From Phellopilus nigrolimitatus (lineage: Eukaryota; Basidiomycota; Agaricomycetes; Hymenochaetales; Hymenochaetaceae): a stretch of DNA of 26,986 bases. Both the position numbers and the translations under genes were made by a program. The stretch is taken from the NCBI GenBank assembly GCA_021029095.1, contig JAJOHG010000351.1:1-26986 (forward strand), in the 5' to 3' direction. Below are positions 1 to 11,055 of this stretch, piece by piece (positions within the stretch are counted from its first letter, which is position 1; the number at the start of each line of letters is the position of its first letter). The notes under the pieces were generated by a model. That model was not told the DNA's origin. It made no database searches and saw only the letters and a list, made by a program, of their open reading frames with translations.

Positions 1-34
1 CATCGAGGACAAATCTGGATCTCCTTGTCCTGCT

Positions 35-1290
35 TTAGTCCCGGCCCCCGATGGTGACGAAGAGCCGATTTTGTAATTGCCTGTCGTCGCAAACTAGTTC
101 AACTCCCCTCGAGCTGGCGAACCGCAACAATTCGCTGAACCAAGAGCGTTTGATGGTATGCCTCCATTCCGTACCGGAGAATATAATTCGCCTCAACATA
201 GTGAAACGCGTGCCTTGACCACAGAGACCCTCGATATGCCCGGTTAGTTGTGTCCGCCATAGCGGGCCCTCGTAGTCGTAGCCATCTACAAGCGCAGCAT
301 GCAAATAGATATGCCTCGCCGCAAAATACTTCAAATTCGTCTCCGAGGTATTCCGGCACACGGGTTCAGTCGTAAAAACAGGGATGTACAAATCTGTAGT
401 ATTCGGACAGTAGCCCAGTAGCGACGCCACAAAATCGTGGCGTAAGAAGCGGGAGTCTTTTTCAAGTTCAAGTGTAGTTATTTGAGGACCATAGCGGGTT
501 AAGCATCCATCAAATAAATTATATTTTGCCTCAGGCGTCGTAATGATAAGGCGGCGAAGAGAGGGAAGCTCCACAGCGTCGCGGCGTTCTAAGGGATACG
601 TTGAATATATACCTAACGCGTGGAGGTTAGGCAAATCTACGACGGTTTTCGAGTCTTGTCCTCTCAAGAAAGAGATGAAGGCGTTGACTCCTATTTTCAA
701 GATGTGAAGAGAATCTGAATGCCGGATAAAACGAGGGGAAGGTGAAGCAGCAAAGGGGTGATCGACCAGGACATCGTGCCAGTCAATCCGGTGTAGAAGG
801 GAAAACTGAAGATCATCAACAGGAGGAGCATGATCTTCGGGCATTCTTTCTACAAACTTCACTTGAGGACGTATGAGAACCTGTGTGTTCGGGCAGCAAA
901 GAAGAATGCGACGGGTATTTCTGGAAATGGAATCGTACATGCTGCCAACGGGTTCAGAACTAACTTCAGACAACGAGGCACATTTGACAAGCGTCCCCAA
1001 TCCAGAATGAGACGAGTTTTTAGATTTCTCTAGGGCTTCCAAGAGGCCATCAGAGCCGTGCCTAATCCATATACCCTCGTATACAATTGACAAGGATAGT
1101 CGCCTGAAGAGTGAACATGCCAGAGCCAAGGAGTATTTGGTCCGGAGAGCTTCTTCGCACTGTGTGCTTGCTCCATGAGAATAAGCCGATCAAAGGGAGA
1201 CGCAGAGATCAGAGCGCCAAGGTCTCTGACAGGGCTGTATGTTGCTAGCACAAAAATTTCGATAAGTAGTTCGGAAGGTAAAGATATCAT
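35..1290 (-). pseudogene. F-box protein gene with a one-base frameshift
   Basis: The N-terminal part (from the ATG at 1290) reads MISLPSELLIEIF, a typical Agaricomycete F-box start. F-box proteins recruit substrates to SCF ubiquitin ligases through Skp1. After about 45 codons the family-like reading moves to another frame: EEALRTKYSLALACSLFRRL, then VYEGIWIRHGSDGLLEALE. That frame stays open to a stop at 35-37 and carries a leucine-rich C-terminal region. The two frames overlap at about 1150-1165, in the stretch QAHSA/CEEAL, with no room for an intron, so one base is missing (or two added). An in-frame ATG at 1326 would add 12 residues; 1290 suits the family better. The TTG at 1127-1129 is an artificial start. 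Either a recent pseudogene or a consensus error. The F-box assignment is fairly sure; the substrate is unknown. Confidence 0.6.
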
Positions 1291-1329
1291 GTCGACGGAC
1301 ACTGAGATTTGACGCGGGCAGATCATTAA

Positions 1330-2361
1330 GAGGCATGTGACTCGTCACGAATGGGAAGCAAATTTACTTTTGCAATGGTAAAGCTGCAATGTTAACTTCA
1401 ATGTTGACCTATCTATGTAAAGAAGAGAAGAGATAAGTATATATTTTCTGAAGACAAGACTCAAGATAGCAAAAGACACGTAGCCTGCTGGACTTACGTA
1501 TTCCGATCGTCGCAGTAAGTCGGATTTTGGAAAGGATATGAAGAAGTATCAGTGTTGGGTTACTTTACTTACCCAACTGCGACAACGCGAAAGCATACTT
1601 TGCACCAAGCGTCTTTCTTCTGCAAGGTCCACTAAGTTCTCGACTAAGAGTTCTTTGTCGAATACGAGCGTGCAAGATTCGGATGACTCGAAATCGTCGG
1701 ATGAAGTGGTTATTCCCACACTGTAATCACCGGTGAATCCCGATGTCTACGATCTATCCCAGACGCAAACGTTTCCCTACTCAGGCAAGCATTATTACTG
1801 CAGGGTACTGCGAGCGATTTATGGGAAGCCGTGCTCATTTTCTCTGACGCTTCCCCCTTTTCTTCAATTCAAGCCTTTTCAATTCAAGCCTCAGCTAACT
1901 CGGCCGATTCGACCCGTACCACCTTCTCGTCGGAACTTCGCTAGCCCGGTCCGCTGGAGGCTCAGTTTTCCAAGTTCTCAGATCATTTCCCTCTATATCT
2001 TTCTTTCTATAAAAAACCTTTTTGCAAAGCCCTGCACATTACCTAACCTGTATTTATCAGATAAGATTGTTATATGCTGATGGAGCAGATCGTCGCGGGT
2101 GGCTTCCGCGATCTTTCGTGCTGGCTTGAGCAAAGTTGGGCTCGTGTAAGTTGTAACGCGAATCCTTTTACCAAATCGTTCGCACTTATGATTTTCTTCG
2201 TCGCTTCTGTTGTCATTCGGCTGACGTCAATCACTAACGACTAAAATGCAGAACTGATGATCTGTACCGGCATCCCTAGACTGTCATTTTCATTAGCAAA
2301 CATCGCAGTTAACGATAGCGAGATCTGTCTTTTCGGACGAATATTGTCCGCTGAAGCCCTG
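1330..2361. other. Intergenic region, no recognisable gene
   Basis: About 1 kb between the F-box gene and the monooxygenase. The frames open at 1538-1726 and 1733-2080 (+) show no family motif, and one is a low-complexity Pro/Phe/Ser translation of a pyrimidine-rich stretch. I see no RNA gene. Confidence 0.4.
1863..1890. repeat. Two-copy short direct repeat
   Basis: The 13-mer TTCAATTCAAGCC occurs at 1863-1875 and again at 1878-1890, a 15-nt period. It lies in a pyrimidine-rich intergenic stretch. Confidence 0.6.
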
Positions 2362-2367
2362 TATAAG
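2362..2367 (+). promoter_or_regulatory. Putative TATA box of the monooxygenase
   Basis: TATAAG lies 75 nt upstream of the ATG at 2437, a usual distance for a fungal core promoter. Inferred from motif and position only. Confidence 0.35.
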
Positions 2368-2436
2368 TCTACAGCTCGTCGACGTATTCTACATCCCGGA
2401 ATCCGAATTGCTACTTCCTAAGACACTGTTCTCCAG

Positions 2437-4776
2437 ATGCAACCTCAAGTCCTCATCGTGAGTGACGGGGTTGCTTGCTTCCGCGCCTCGCTAATCAAGA
2501 TTTTCCTTTGTTTATTTATTTCTCAAAAAAGGTCGGCTCTGGTCCGACTGGACTCGTCCTCGCCATTACTTTGTTGAAGAGTGGCGTTCCCGTCCGGATC
2601 ATAGAGAAAGAAGCCGCGTATCATGTTTCTTCAAGAGGCTCTGGCATGCAGGCAAGCTATTTGATCTAAATCTTTCGCTGACAAATCCTTCGCTAACTTC
2701 CTTCTTCAAGCCTCGTATTCAAGAAATCGAGCACTTCTTGGGAACACTCTCGGACGCCAAGGCGTTGAGCACGCCAGGTCCTATTCTTCGTTACTATGAC
2801 CCCGCCAATCCTAGTAAACTCGTAAGATCTGCGAACATGATCGAGCCTATGTCCAGCTCTCCGGCGTTTCCCATGGTGAGAAGACTCCATTTTGGATTGC
2901 ACTGCCTAAGAATATTTTATAATTGTTCTGTGCACAGACCGCGCCAATTTTAGTGAACCAATACCTACACGAGGGCGTACTTCGCGAACACCTTGAGGCA
3001 TTAAACGGAAAAGTCGAGCTTAGCACCGAGCTCGCGAGTATCGAACAAGATGGGAATAATGTTACCGCTACGCTAACCAAAACCGTTGACGGAAGGCAAA
3101 TACAGGAGAAAGCGACCTTCTCCTACGTCGTAGGTGCAGATGGCGGACGAAGTGAGCAGTACCAATTTCCTTACTTTTCTCGCGTTTTTCTTATTTATTT
3201 CTGCCCTTAGGTGCTGTACGGAGGATGCTTGGACTCCAGTTCCTCGGAGAGACGCATGAGACGGATAAGCTTCTGAATGCAGACGTTGATATGACAGGCT
3301 TCGACGAATTTGTACGCCTTTTCCCTTCTTCAATGGCACTGTTTATCTTATCCCCTTTAAAGGGTATGCACATGTTTGGAAGTCATACGACGCTCTTGTT
3401 CGTCCCCTTCCTTTTTTCCCACTACGATCCAGTGCTGAAAAGATTCGTTGCACAGTGTGAGCATCAGGACCACGAACGTTCCCGAGCGGTATCAACTTCT
3501 CATCGGTGGACCTAAATACCATGAAATTGCCGAAGAGTGTAACGCTGCGGGCCTTGAAGAACTGCAAGCAATTTTGACGCGGCTCACGGGAAGGCCGAAG
3601 GATGACTTGCAGCTCAAGAAGATCCACGTCAAGACCGACTGGAAGTGAGCTTTATCGAGGATTCGTGACTTCTCGGTTTCACTGAAGACGTTGATTCCAT
3701 AGACTCAATGTTCGGATGGTGGACCATTTTCAGAAGGGGAGAGTGTTTGTTGCAGGAGGTAAGCCCTGCTCTGCATAATATATATCGTGTATAAACCGCT
3801 TTTCTATCGACAGATGCGGCACACGTACACTCTCCGATGGGAGGTCAAGGAATGACCTCGAGCATCCAAGATGCCGTAAGGCTATTCGTCATTCTCTTCC
3901 TTCCTGATCTCAAATCTATAAACGTTCCAGTTTAACCTCGCCTGGAAGCTCGCACTTGTTGTCAAAGGGCACGCTTCCCCGTCCCTCCTCGCTTCCTACG
4001 AAGAGGAACGCCTTCCGGCGATCGCTGACATGCTTCTCGAGTCTTCGCGGCTTCACCGACGGGCGTACGTCGGCGTCGAAAATGAAAACGACGAGAGAGC
4101 CCGGACTGCGCAGGGAATTCAGAATACTATTGACGTGCTCGGGCGAGCGGCTGCGCCGATGACGGAAGCGAAGGACGATAAGAATCCGGAGGACGAGCCC
4201 CTCTTCCGCGGACGCAAGTTATTCCAACTCGACCTCAATTACCGTTGGAGCCCTATCGTGCTGGACGAGAGATTCTCAGAAGGCGGGACAGCGGTCGACG
4301 CCTACGGAAAAGCAGGCCACGACGTACGTGCGGGGGACCGCGCTCCAGACGCCCCGGGGCTTGTTGTCCTTTCAAAAGGCCCGACGCTCGAGAAGGTCGG
4401 CAAGGTCGCTGGCGGGAAAGGGGAGTCTGTCAGGCTCTTCGACATCTTCGACCCGACGGCGCACACCGTTATTATTTTCTCTTCCGACGCGAATTTCGTC
4501 CGGGACGTGATTGGAGCGCTGACGAAACTTCCTGCCGGCATCGTGCACTCGCTACTGGTCGTCCCTGCCGAAGGCTCTTTAACGCAAGACGAACAGTGGA
4601 ATGTCGATCTTGCTCTTGTGGACAAGGACGGTCATGGCTTCCGCGGATATGGACTAGATATAACCGCAAACATAGCTGTAGTCGTGCGTCCCGATGGAAT
4701 GATCGGCGCGATTGCGAAGGGGTCGGCTGGCGTTGAACGTTACTTCGCGAGGCTTCTTGCAGATACCTCTTTTTGA
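2437..4776 (+). CDS. FAD-dependent aromatic-ring monooxygenase (phenol 2-monooxygenase-like)
   Basis: Exons 2437-2457, 2532-2651, 2711-2875, 2938-3151, 3211-3311, 3363-3381, 3443-3644, 3703-3758, 3814-3875 and 3931-4776 sum to 1806 nt, giving 601 aa, the usual length for this family. Visible flavin motifs are the dinucleotide fold VGSGPTG (residues 8-14), GADGGRS (about 168-174) and AGDAAHVHSPMGGQGM (Asp300, which contacts the FAD ribityl/pyrophosphate in the family). A thioredoxin-like C-terminal domain begins near AGDRAPDAPG (about 454). Known members use NAD(P)H and O2 to hydroxylate phenols or other aromatics in the cytosol; the substrate here cannot be read. The second intron (2652-2710) has a GC donor. 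The 19-nt exon 3363-3381 is the least certain: intron 3312-3362 is 51 nt and in frame, so it could be retained. No pathway cluster surrounds it. Confidence 0.88.
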
Positions 4777-5737
4777 CTAGATCTTAACGCAAAGAGGTAA
4801 TTAAACGATCTATAGGTTATAAGCGATGTTCAGATAAAATTTGAAGTGGGCATGTTAAGAATTGAGTTGGTAATGTGGTTTGAGAGGGTCTGCATATATA
4901 CACAAAAATGGCATAAATGGTTTTCAGCGGATTGTACATACTATCATTCAAAACCTTGCTTGTCCGACTCGGTCTGGATATCTGGCTGGCTCGACTGGAC
5001 TTCATCAACGGATGATACCTGCAATGTAGGTAAAGGTGCTTCTTTGAGCCGGTCATGAACCGTGTTGAATTTTTTGAAAAAATCCCTTGACTGCTGTAGA
5101 AAGTTCTTTAGTGGACCGAGCAGCTTTATGATGAAGAATGCTGTGTATTTGCTTTGGAATAAGTGCGATTTTACTTTCGGCGGCGCTCAAAAACCACGCG
5201 ACTGACGCGTCGTCGCGGTATGAACTCGTTCGAACCCCCAATCTGTTTATCTCGTAGGCCGTCTTGTTGACTTTTGCTAGCTCCAAATTTGCAAGGAAGA
5301 GTTTACTAGTATACAGGTACATACTTTACATCCTTCCTTCAATGGCCGACATAATCCGGATGTCTTCCAGCTCCAACACAAACCCAGTCTCTCATTTTCG
5401 CCCGTTTTCCTATTCCAGAATGCTATTTGCTAATTCTACTGGTACATCAGAACGAACAGATGGCTAAAAAAAGGCACAGCTTAGAGATAGACGTCCAGTG
5501 GGCGGCAGAGACACAGCAATAAAAGGGTGGAAAAGGGACGCGAACGAGGAACGCGAAGGAAGCAAAACGAAACGAAAACAGAACTTTCGAGATGAGTTAA
5601 AACAAAAACAGTAGACTTAATCGTACTCATACAGTAGCTTGAGCTTTCACGTTGACGGCGGGAGCCTCGGAAGATCTTGGAGAATTGTGAACTTTTTGTT
5701 TGACGAGAAGGATGGAGATGGCGAGGGCTCGGTAAAA
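4777..5737. other. Intergenic region, no recognisable gene
   Basis: Nearly 1 kb between the 3' ends of the monooxygenase (+) and the F-box gene (-). Minus-strand frames at 4817-5056 and 5053-5322 are open but show no motif and do not join convincingly. Around 5480-5610 the sequence is purine-rich and A-rich. Confidence 0.4.
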
Positions 5738-5782
5738 GGAGACCGAGATGAAGGAGACCGAGATGAAGGAGACCGAGATGAA
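5738..5782. repeat. 15-bp tandem repeat, three copies
   Basis: Three exact copies of GGAGACCGAGATGAA at 5738-5752, 5753-5767 and 5768-5782. Degenerate GATG/CAGATG-type repeats follow to about 5835. It is a minisatellite in noncoding sequence downstream of the F-box gene. One frame would give repeated G-D-R-D-E, but that frame has no other support. Confidence 0.85.
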
Positions 5783-6034
5783 GGTGCTTATGTAGGTGGA
5801 CATGTAGATGCAGATGTGTAGATGCAGATGTCGATGCGGACGCACGGGTTGGTTGGCTGGTCTTATTTGCGTGCCGGAGAGATGATATGCGAACGCAAGG
5901 AACGGGCGTCGGGAAAGCCGGAAGGTTGAAAGTCGGACGTCGTTGTTGAACGCTAAGTATTGCGTATCCTGTTTATTGTAGGATACTGATTGCTGAGCAG
6001 GATGCAGACGTGATAGGACATAGGGTGCACGGTC

Positions 6035-9000
6035 TCATACAGTCGAAATGTAGCCACCACCCCAATTGCGGTCTGTCTCGTCCAGGTCAGACGACACGTC
6101 GTCCATCACATACAAGCCGTCCTCGTTCAAGTCCGCATCTTCGATGCTACCTCCGATGGCCCCGCCACGGAGGTCAGACATCGCGTACACCGCAGATTTT
6201 ACCTGCGGCAACGCAGCCGGTGCACCAGCCATGCGCCGCAGCGCGTCAGAGGCCGACTCGATCGACGGCAGCGCCCTCGGCGAGGCCGACGTCCGCGCGC
6301 GCTTCGCGTGCACGTGCGTGCTGTCCTCCGACGTGAGTCCGCGCTCAGACGACAGCTCGTCGACATGCTCAACCTCTTCCGACCCTCGCTTCTGCAGACG
6401 CACCGCACCGGGGGTCTGCATCGGCGTCCCGTCAATCTCATGGTCCCCTAATCGCGCGCGCTTCGGCGGCGACGGGCTGCGGTGCTTCTGATCTCGGTCT
6501 CCCCCCTCGGTGCTCGCACACTCACCGTCAACAAGTCCGAGCGCCTCGCACGGGCGCTTCTCGCCCACGGTCTTCCAGAGCTGCTCCTGTTCTGAGTCTA
6601 TATCTGAAGACGGAAGCATTAACTCTTCGTCTTCGTCCGAGGCCGGGTCGAGCCGTACTTCCACGAGCTGGGCTTGCGTCTGAGCAACCTCGCTTTGAAC
6701 CTGCGGTTGCTCTTGCTTTTGATGGTACTGTGAGGGAACAATGTTCCCTGCTTCTATATTTGCCTTCAGGACAGCGCGTTCGCAAATGCTGCAGCGGCAT
6801 TGGAATAACGGTGCAGTAGCGTCACGCCAAATCTACAGGCAGAGAAGTCAGCTAATGAAGACAAAGGGTATGCGAAGCCAAAAGAGAACAGTAGAAAGAA
6901 GCGTACCTGTTTGAGCGTTTCCATCGTGTAGGGCGGCATCTCCGATAATGATTCCGGAATGAATGGAATGGATGGGATCTGCGTGGGCGACTCTAGTACC
7001 GGAGAAATCGCGATAGGGAAAGTTGTAATCGAAGGAGGCGGCCGTAATCGTGAACGCGAGGCTACGTTCTCCAGTGTCGGCGTCGAGTCGTCACTGCTTG
7101 TCTTTATCTTGTCGTCCGTCGCCGGCGGTGGCGACGGCGTCGTCTGTAGCGTTGAGGTCGAGAGAACTGGACTGGTCGTCTGCGAGCCGCTTTTGGACGA
7201 AATTGACGAGTCGTCCGAATCGTCCTTCTTCTCGTTTTCGTTGCGCCGGCGGCCCATCCAGTCCATGCCGTTGTACCACATACCGCTGTCGCGCAGCGCC
7301 TCCATGACGTCATCAATGTCCATGCGCGCGATGCGCACGCACGCGTCCACGCCGTCGACTGCGCACACCATCACAACCTTGCGCACAATGTTAATCATCG
7401 CAGGTAGAAGCAGCATCCGGAGCTGGCGGCGATAGGCGTCAAATGCCGCGCTACAGAGCGCAAGGCTCGGCGGCGGGTGCTCGCGTACCGCGACGGGGTC
7501 GGGATGTGCTTGTTCAGCAACGTCCGGTGAGAGGCTCCATGCGACGGGGTGCTGCGCGGGGATATATGGGAAGGGGTAGGTTGAAGACGTTGGGGATGTC
7601 GGGGATGTAGGAGAGGAACCGGACTGGCTCTGGCCTTGCAGTAGATACCATTGGTCGGCAGGGCTGTACCAGTGGCCATCGAGTATCCGCATCCGCGCCC
7701 AGTCATTGATAGCGAGTTCGCGCACGCCTTGCGTGTCTTCAGTTATGCTCATCAGCTCCGGATCGTCATCGTCCTCGTCCACCTCGCTGAGCTCCTCTTC
7801 GCTCTCATAGATCTCCCCCATCCCTCCCATCCCCCCGAATCCTCCTCCGCCTCCGACGCCAGCTTCGGATGCGTTGGCTGCCATACGGGACTGTAATCGG
7901 GTCGTCGCTACCGCGAGTTGCATCATCTCGACGATCTTCGTGTTTTTCCTCAGCCAGAGCTTCTCCATGCAGAGCAAGATCACGTCGCGCATGGTGCCCT
8001 CGCCTATTTCGATGAAGGTATCCACCGCCTGGCGCGCCTCCCAGTCGTCGGCAGCAAAGCCCTTGCCACCCACCGCTTCGGCCTCCTTGGACAAGTCGCT
8101 GTCAACTTGCTTCTCATTTTCTGAAGCTACCCGCCAGAGCCACTCTGCGCGACACTCCCGACAGGTCGCGTCGATCTGCGGCCACGCCTCAGTGTCTTCA
8201 TTTTCGGCGATGCAGTTCTCGTCGAGACTCGCATCGCGCAGGCAGACGCCGCAGAACCGCTCTTTCCTGTGTTCCTTGCAGCAAGGGATGTAGTTTAACG
8301 AATAGGTAAACACCTGCCGCTTGGCAGCTAAGAGGCCCTGCGAGTGTATAGGATGATTGATCCGGCAAGGCACACAAGCTCGTTGATAGACGTTGTGACG
8401 GAAATGTCTGAAAGGCGATAGGCGCTGCTGGTGAGTGAAGGGGAGGAGATGGTCATTCGGATCGAGGACGGCGGCAGCTTGTTGCCAGAAAAGGTGATAT
8501 TCAACTAGAACAAGAACAAAGCATCAACGTTAGCGTCCATTGACAAACAAATAAATGTACAATCTGATGTCGAACAGACTGTCTGTCGAGGAAGGCGAAG
8601 GTAAGAACTATCTAAGATATCTACTTCTGCGGCTTCGCATGAGAACGCGAGGTGGTCACGACGCGCACCCGTTCGTCTCGTGCCGCCCTCGTGTCGCACC
8701 AAAGCGTAGGCGATGGTCGTCGCGAATGAAAGCTTTTACGTAGCGCATATGTTCGCGCGCTCGCGCTCGCGGGAGATCGACAAAGACAGCTCCGTCGCGG
8801 TGACGCGCGACGGCCATGATCATGATGCACCACAACGGACACAAAGGGAGCACAAAGGCAGAAAAGAACGGTGCCGGAACAAGGACAATGGATAAGGGAG
8901 AACAGCAACGGAACGGACACGCACGGGCTGCTGACCAGGCGGGCGAAACCTGCATGAGCCGCTCGATGGCGTCGGCGTCGCGCACGACGGCGAATACCAT

Positions 9001-9150
9001 GCGGCCGGGCCAGTGTTCGCGCTGGGCCCATACGGCGGGGAGGAAGGACGTCGCGGACACGTCGAGTAGGTAGTGGGTGATGACGAGCCTGACGATCTCC
9101 GGCGGGAGCGTCGCCCAGGACCTCGTCGTCGACTTGCCCTTGTACGACAT
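6035..9150 (-). CDS. Large F-box protein with a Cys-rich, zinc-finger-like segment
   Basis: Exons 9150-8925, 8504-6907 and 6832-6035 sum to 2622 nt, 873 aa. An F-box-like N-terminus (TLPPEIVRLVITHYLLD, about residues 14-30) runs through PAWSAALEYHLFWQQA across the first splice. A cluster of cysteines follows at about 119, 122, 150, 151, 160, 163, 173, 190 and 193, with CGVC and CREC pairs and nearby His, which looks metal-binding. The rest is low-complexity: a GGGG/GM stretch, an acidic run before DPELMSI, SPTSPTSPTS repeats, then Ser/Thr/Pro-rich and acidic sequence with a basic PPKRARL patch that may be a nuclear signal. The role is inferred to be SCF-type substrate recognition or regulation; no specific function is known to me. 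The first intron is 420 nt, very long for this window. The stop at 6035-6037 is clear. Confidence 0.78.
8505..8924 (-). other. Unusually long (420 nt) intron of the F-box gene
   Basis: The donor GTGCGT follows codons for P-A-W-S-A-A and the acceptor TTCTTGTTCTAG precedes codons for L-E-Y-H-L-F-W. The join restores frame and a plausible family sequence. The minus-strand frame stays partly open into the intron, but that translation is Arg-rich and unlike the flanking exons. Other introns here are mostly 48-75 nt. Confidence 0.6.
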
Positions 9151-9481
9151 GGGCGCGCGTCGGGGAGGATATCCTGCGTGTTTTCCTGCGTGTTTTCCGT
9201 CGTCGTCGTCGGCGTTGGCAGCGGCGGCGGATGCGCGTTGTTTTGGGACGCTGCTCTCTCACTGTGTTCAGCGTGAACGAACCGGGACGATTGTGGCGCT
9301 CACGGTAATAGTGACAAAACAGTCACACTATATTTAGGTTTATTTGTGGCGCTTCCAATCCAGTTCTCATCAATCTCAATAGATCCTCAGCGAATTCGAT
9401 TATTGACTCAAAGAAAAATATATCAGTAATGTGCAGTGTCCAATGTCCGTATAGCAAAATGAGAGAAAAAGCATGTTAATT
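9151..9481. promoter_or_regulatory. F-box gene upstream region / CFEM gene 3' region
   Basis: This 331-nt spacer lies between two minus-strand genes, so it serves as promoter of the 873-aa F-box gene and 3' region of the CFEM gene. It contains a small inverted repeat, GTGAC at 9311-9315 and GTCAC at 9322-9326. I see no clear TATA box near the F-box start. Confidence 0.4.
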
Positions 9482-10337
9482 TCAAAACAATAATGCTCCT
9501 AATGCTGCGCCCAGAAGTCCCAGGACAACATCCGACTCCCCTATCCGCGTGCCCGCAGCTGCATTGCCGCTCGGTGTGCTCGAGCCTGAAGCTGTCGACG
9601 AGGCCGTCGTGGACGTAGATGTCGGGAATGTGAGGGACGAGCTCGGCGTTTCTAGATTGCAGAACTCCTGTGCGAGGTTCTCTGCACTCCGGAGCTGATC
9701 GGTGCATTGACCCGACACACATGTATATAACGTCTGCGTGAAAAATGAACTGCAGCGGAGGTGAAAGTCAACAAGTGTATGTCAAACGAAGTGTATGAGT
9801 ATACGTACCTCGCACAATAGCACGCGACTTCCGTAAGACTCGAGCAGTTCGACGTCGACACTGCCAGCTGCAGACACTGGCTCACTGCACAGATCATCCA
9901 GTCAGCGCATGCCTTTAAATAAATAAGGCTTGCAACTCACCGCAGGTAGAGTACGTGCTCAGGCTGGGAAACGCCGTCGATGTCGTCGTCCCGCTCGCGC
10001 TGCTTGAGTTCGCCGAGCCGCTCGGAACGACCGTCGTGATCACCGACGTAAACGTGCTCGCGCCGTTCGAGCCCGAGCTCGTCGAGAGCACCGTTGTCGT
10101 CGTCGAGACGGGCGATGCGGCCGAAGACGACGCCTCCGATCCGGACGCCGAGCTGCTGCTCGCGCCCGACGCAGAGACCGTGGGTACTGTCAGCGAGGCG
10201 TCCCGCGCAGCGTGTACCCGCTCAAAATGCGATGTCGCGTGAGCCTGGGGAACGACGCTCGACAGCGCAAGCGCCACGAAGAAGATAGCGGCAAGGCGCG
10301 TTGCGGCGCGGAGGGCTTTTGGGGTCGAAGGCTGCAT
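9482..10337 (-). CDS. GPI-anchored CFEM-domain secreted protein
   Basis: Exons 10337-9941, 9884-9809 and 9749-9482 sum to 741 nt, 246 aa. A signal peptide of about 34 residues ends VVPQAHA. Residues 35-125 are a Ser/Thr/Ala-rich stalk, probably O-glycosylated. Eight cysteines follow at 132, 136, 146, 154, 156, 168, 173 and 188, spaced x3, x9, x7, x1, x11, x4, x14, the CFEM pattern including CxC. A second Ser/Thr stretch leads to a small-residue site and a hydrophobic tail (VVLGLLGAALGALLF), typical of GPI addition. CFEM proteins sit at the fungal plasma membrane or wall; some bind haem, others act in wall integrity or host interaction. The Asp usually found before the fourth Cys is Glu here (LTEVAC). 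The intron acceptors were chosen because they alone restore the eight-Cys spacing. Confidence 0.88.
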
Positions 10338-11055
10338 GCTGGCTGGTATATTCCAAGGAAACCTGTTCCCAAGCTCGACGCACGCGCGATGCAAAAAGTA
10401 TAATACTAGTAACGGCGAGAAGCCCGAGAGAACGAAGTCTTTCCGTTCAGGTGAGATGACGAAAGAAAACAAGCCAGTTGGAGTCGCGAAGAGGGTATAT
10501 TGGGCGGCCCGTCGGCACTGATGGGACAGGCTGCGTGCGGTGCACGACAGGCAGAGTCAAGCCGACGCGGGAAGAAAGCAAAATGAAAGCAGAGAACGTC
10601 AATACGGTTTGTACGACGATACGCTGTTGATCTTGAATACAAATCCTTAGGCGTTTACCTCAGAGGCCGTCGTGTGTGTCGTGTGTGTACCGGGGAAGAC
10701 GTGACGAACAGATTTTGAGGTCTTATTCCCATATTGGGTATGTAAATGTCCAAAAGCGGGTGTTCATATTAGACAAACTCAAAGACCAAAGAAATTTACC
10801 TCTCCGAATCGCTCGAAACATCGTGAACGCAAGCGATTGAGAATATTTTGCTCAGCATGTTGTGCATAAAGCTATATTTTTATGCGAGTATTCTTTTTTC
10901 GGATGTCAGAGAGAAGGAGTCTTACATGAATATTGCTTACAACGTCGGCCCGCTTTACAAGACACGCAACTATAAGGTTGAGACATGCTTATCGCGTAGC
11001 GGCCTACAAATAACTACTTCTAAATGACAGCAGCTATCATCGATGAGGAATCATC
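10338..11055. other. Intergenic region, no recognisable gene
   Basis: About 0.7 kb upstream of the CFEM gene and upstream of the Zn2Cys6 relic. It is AT-rich around 10720-10900. Open frames here are short and antisense to nothing recognisable. It presumably holds the CFEM gene promoter; no definite element can be named. Confidence 0.4.

Noticed and set aside
1538..2080. Two consecutive plus-strand frames that might be one gene
   Set aside because: No motif, low-complexity Pro/Phe/Ser translation, no convincing splice join.
5215..5285. GGTTCGAAC-like stretch resembling a tRNA T-loop on the minus strand
   Set aside because: No pairing T stem, acceptor stem or anticodon arm can be built around it.
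4817..5322. Overlapping minus-strand frames downstream of the monooxygenase
   Set aside because: No recognisable domain, frames do not join by splice sites, composition not convincing.
5639..5845. Frames encoding G-D-R-D-E or I-S-V-S-F repeats
   Set aside because: They are translations of the 15-bp tandem repeat on either strand, without start context or flanking domain.
6010..6491. Long plus-strand frames antisense to the large F-box gene
   Set aside because: Ser/Arg/Pro-rich shadows of its GC-rich last exon; the sense strand has continuous family-like coding.
8555..9337. Plus-strand frames across the first exon and long intron of the F-box gene
   Set aside because: Arg/His-rich antisense translations without motifs.
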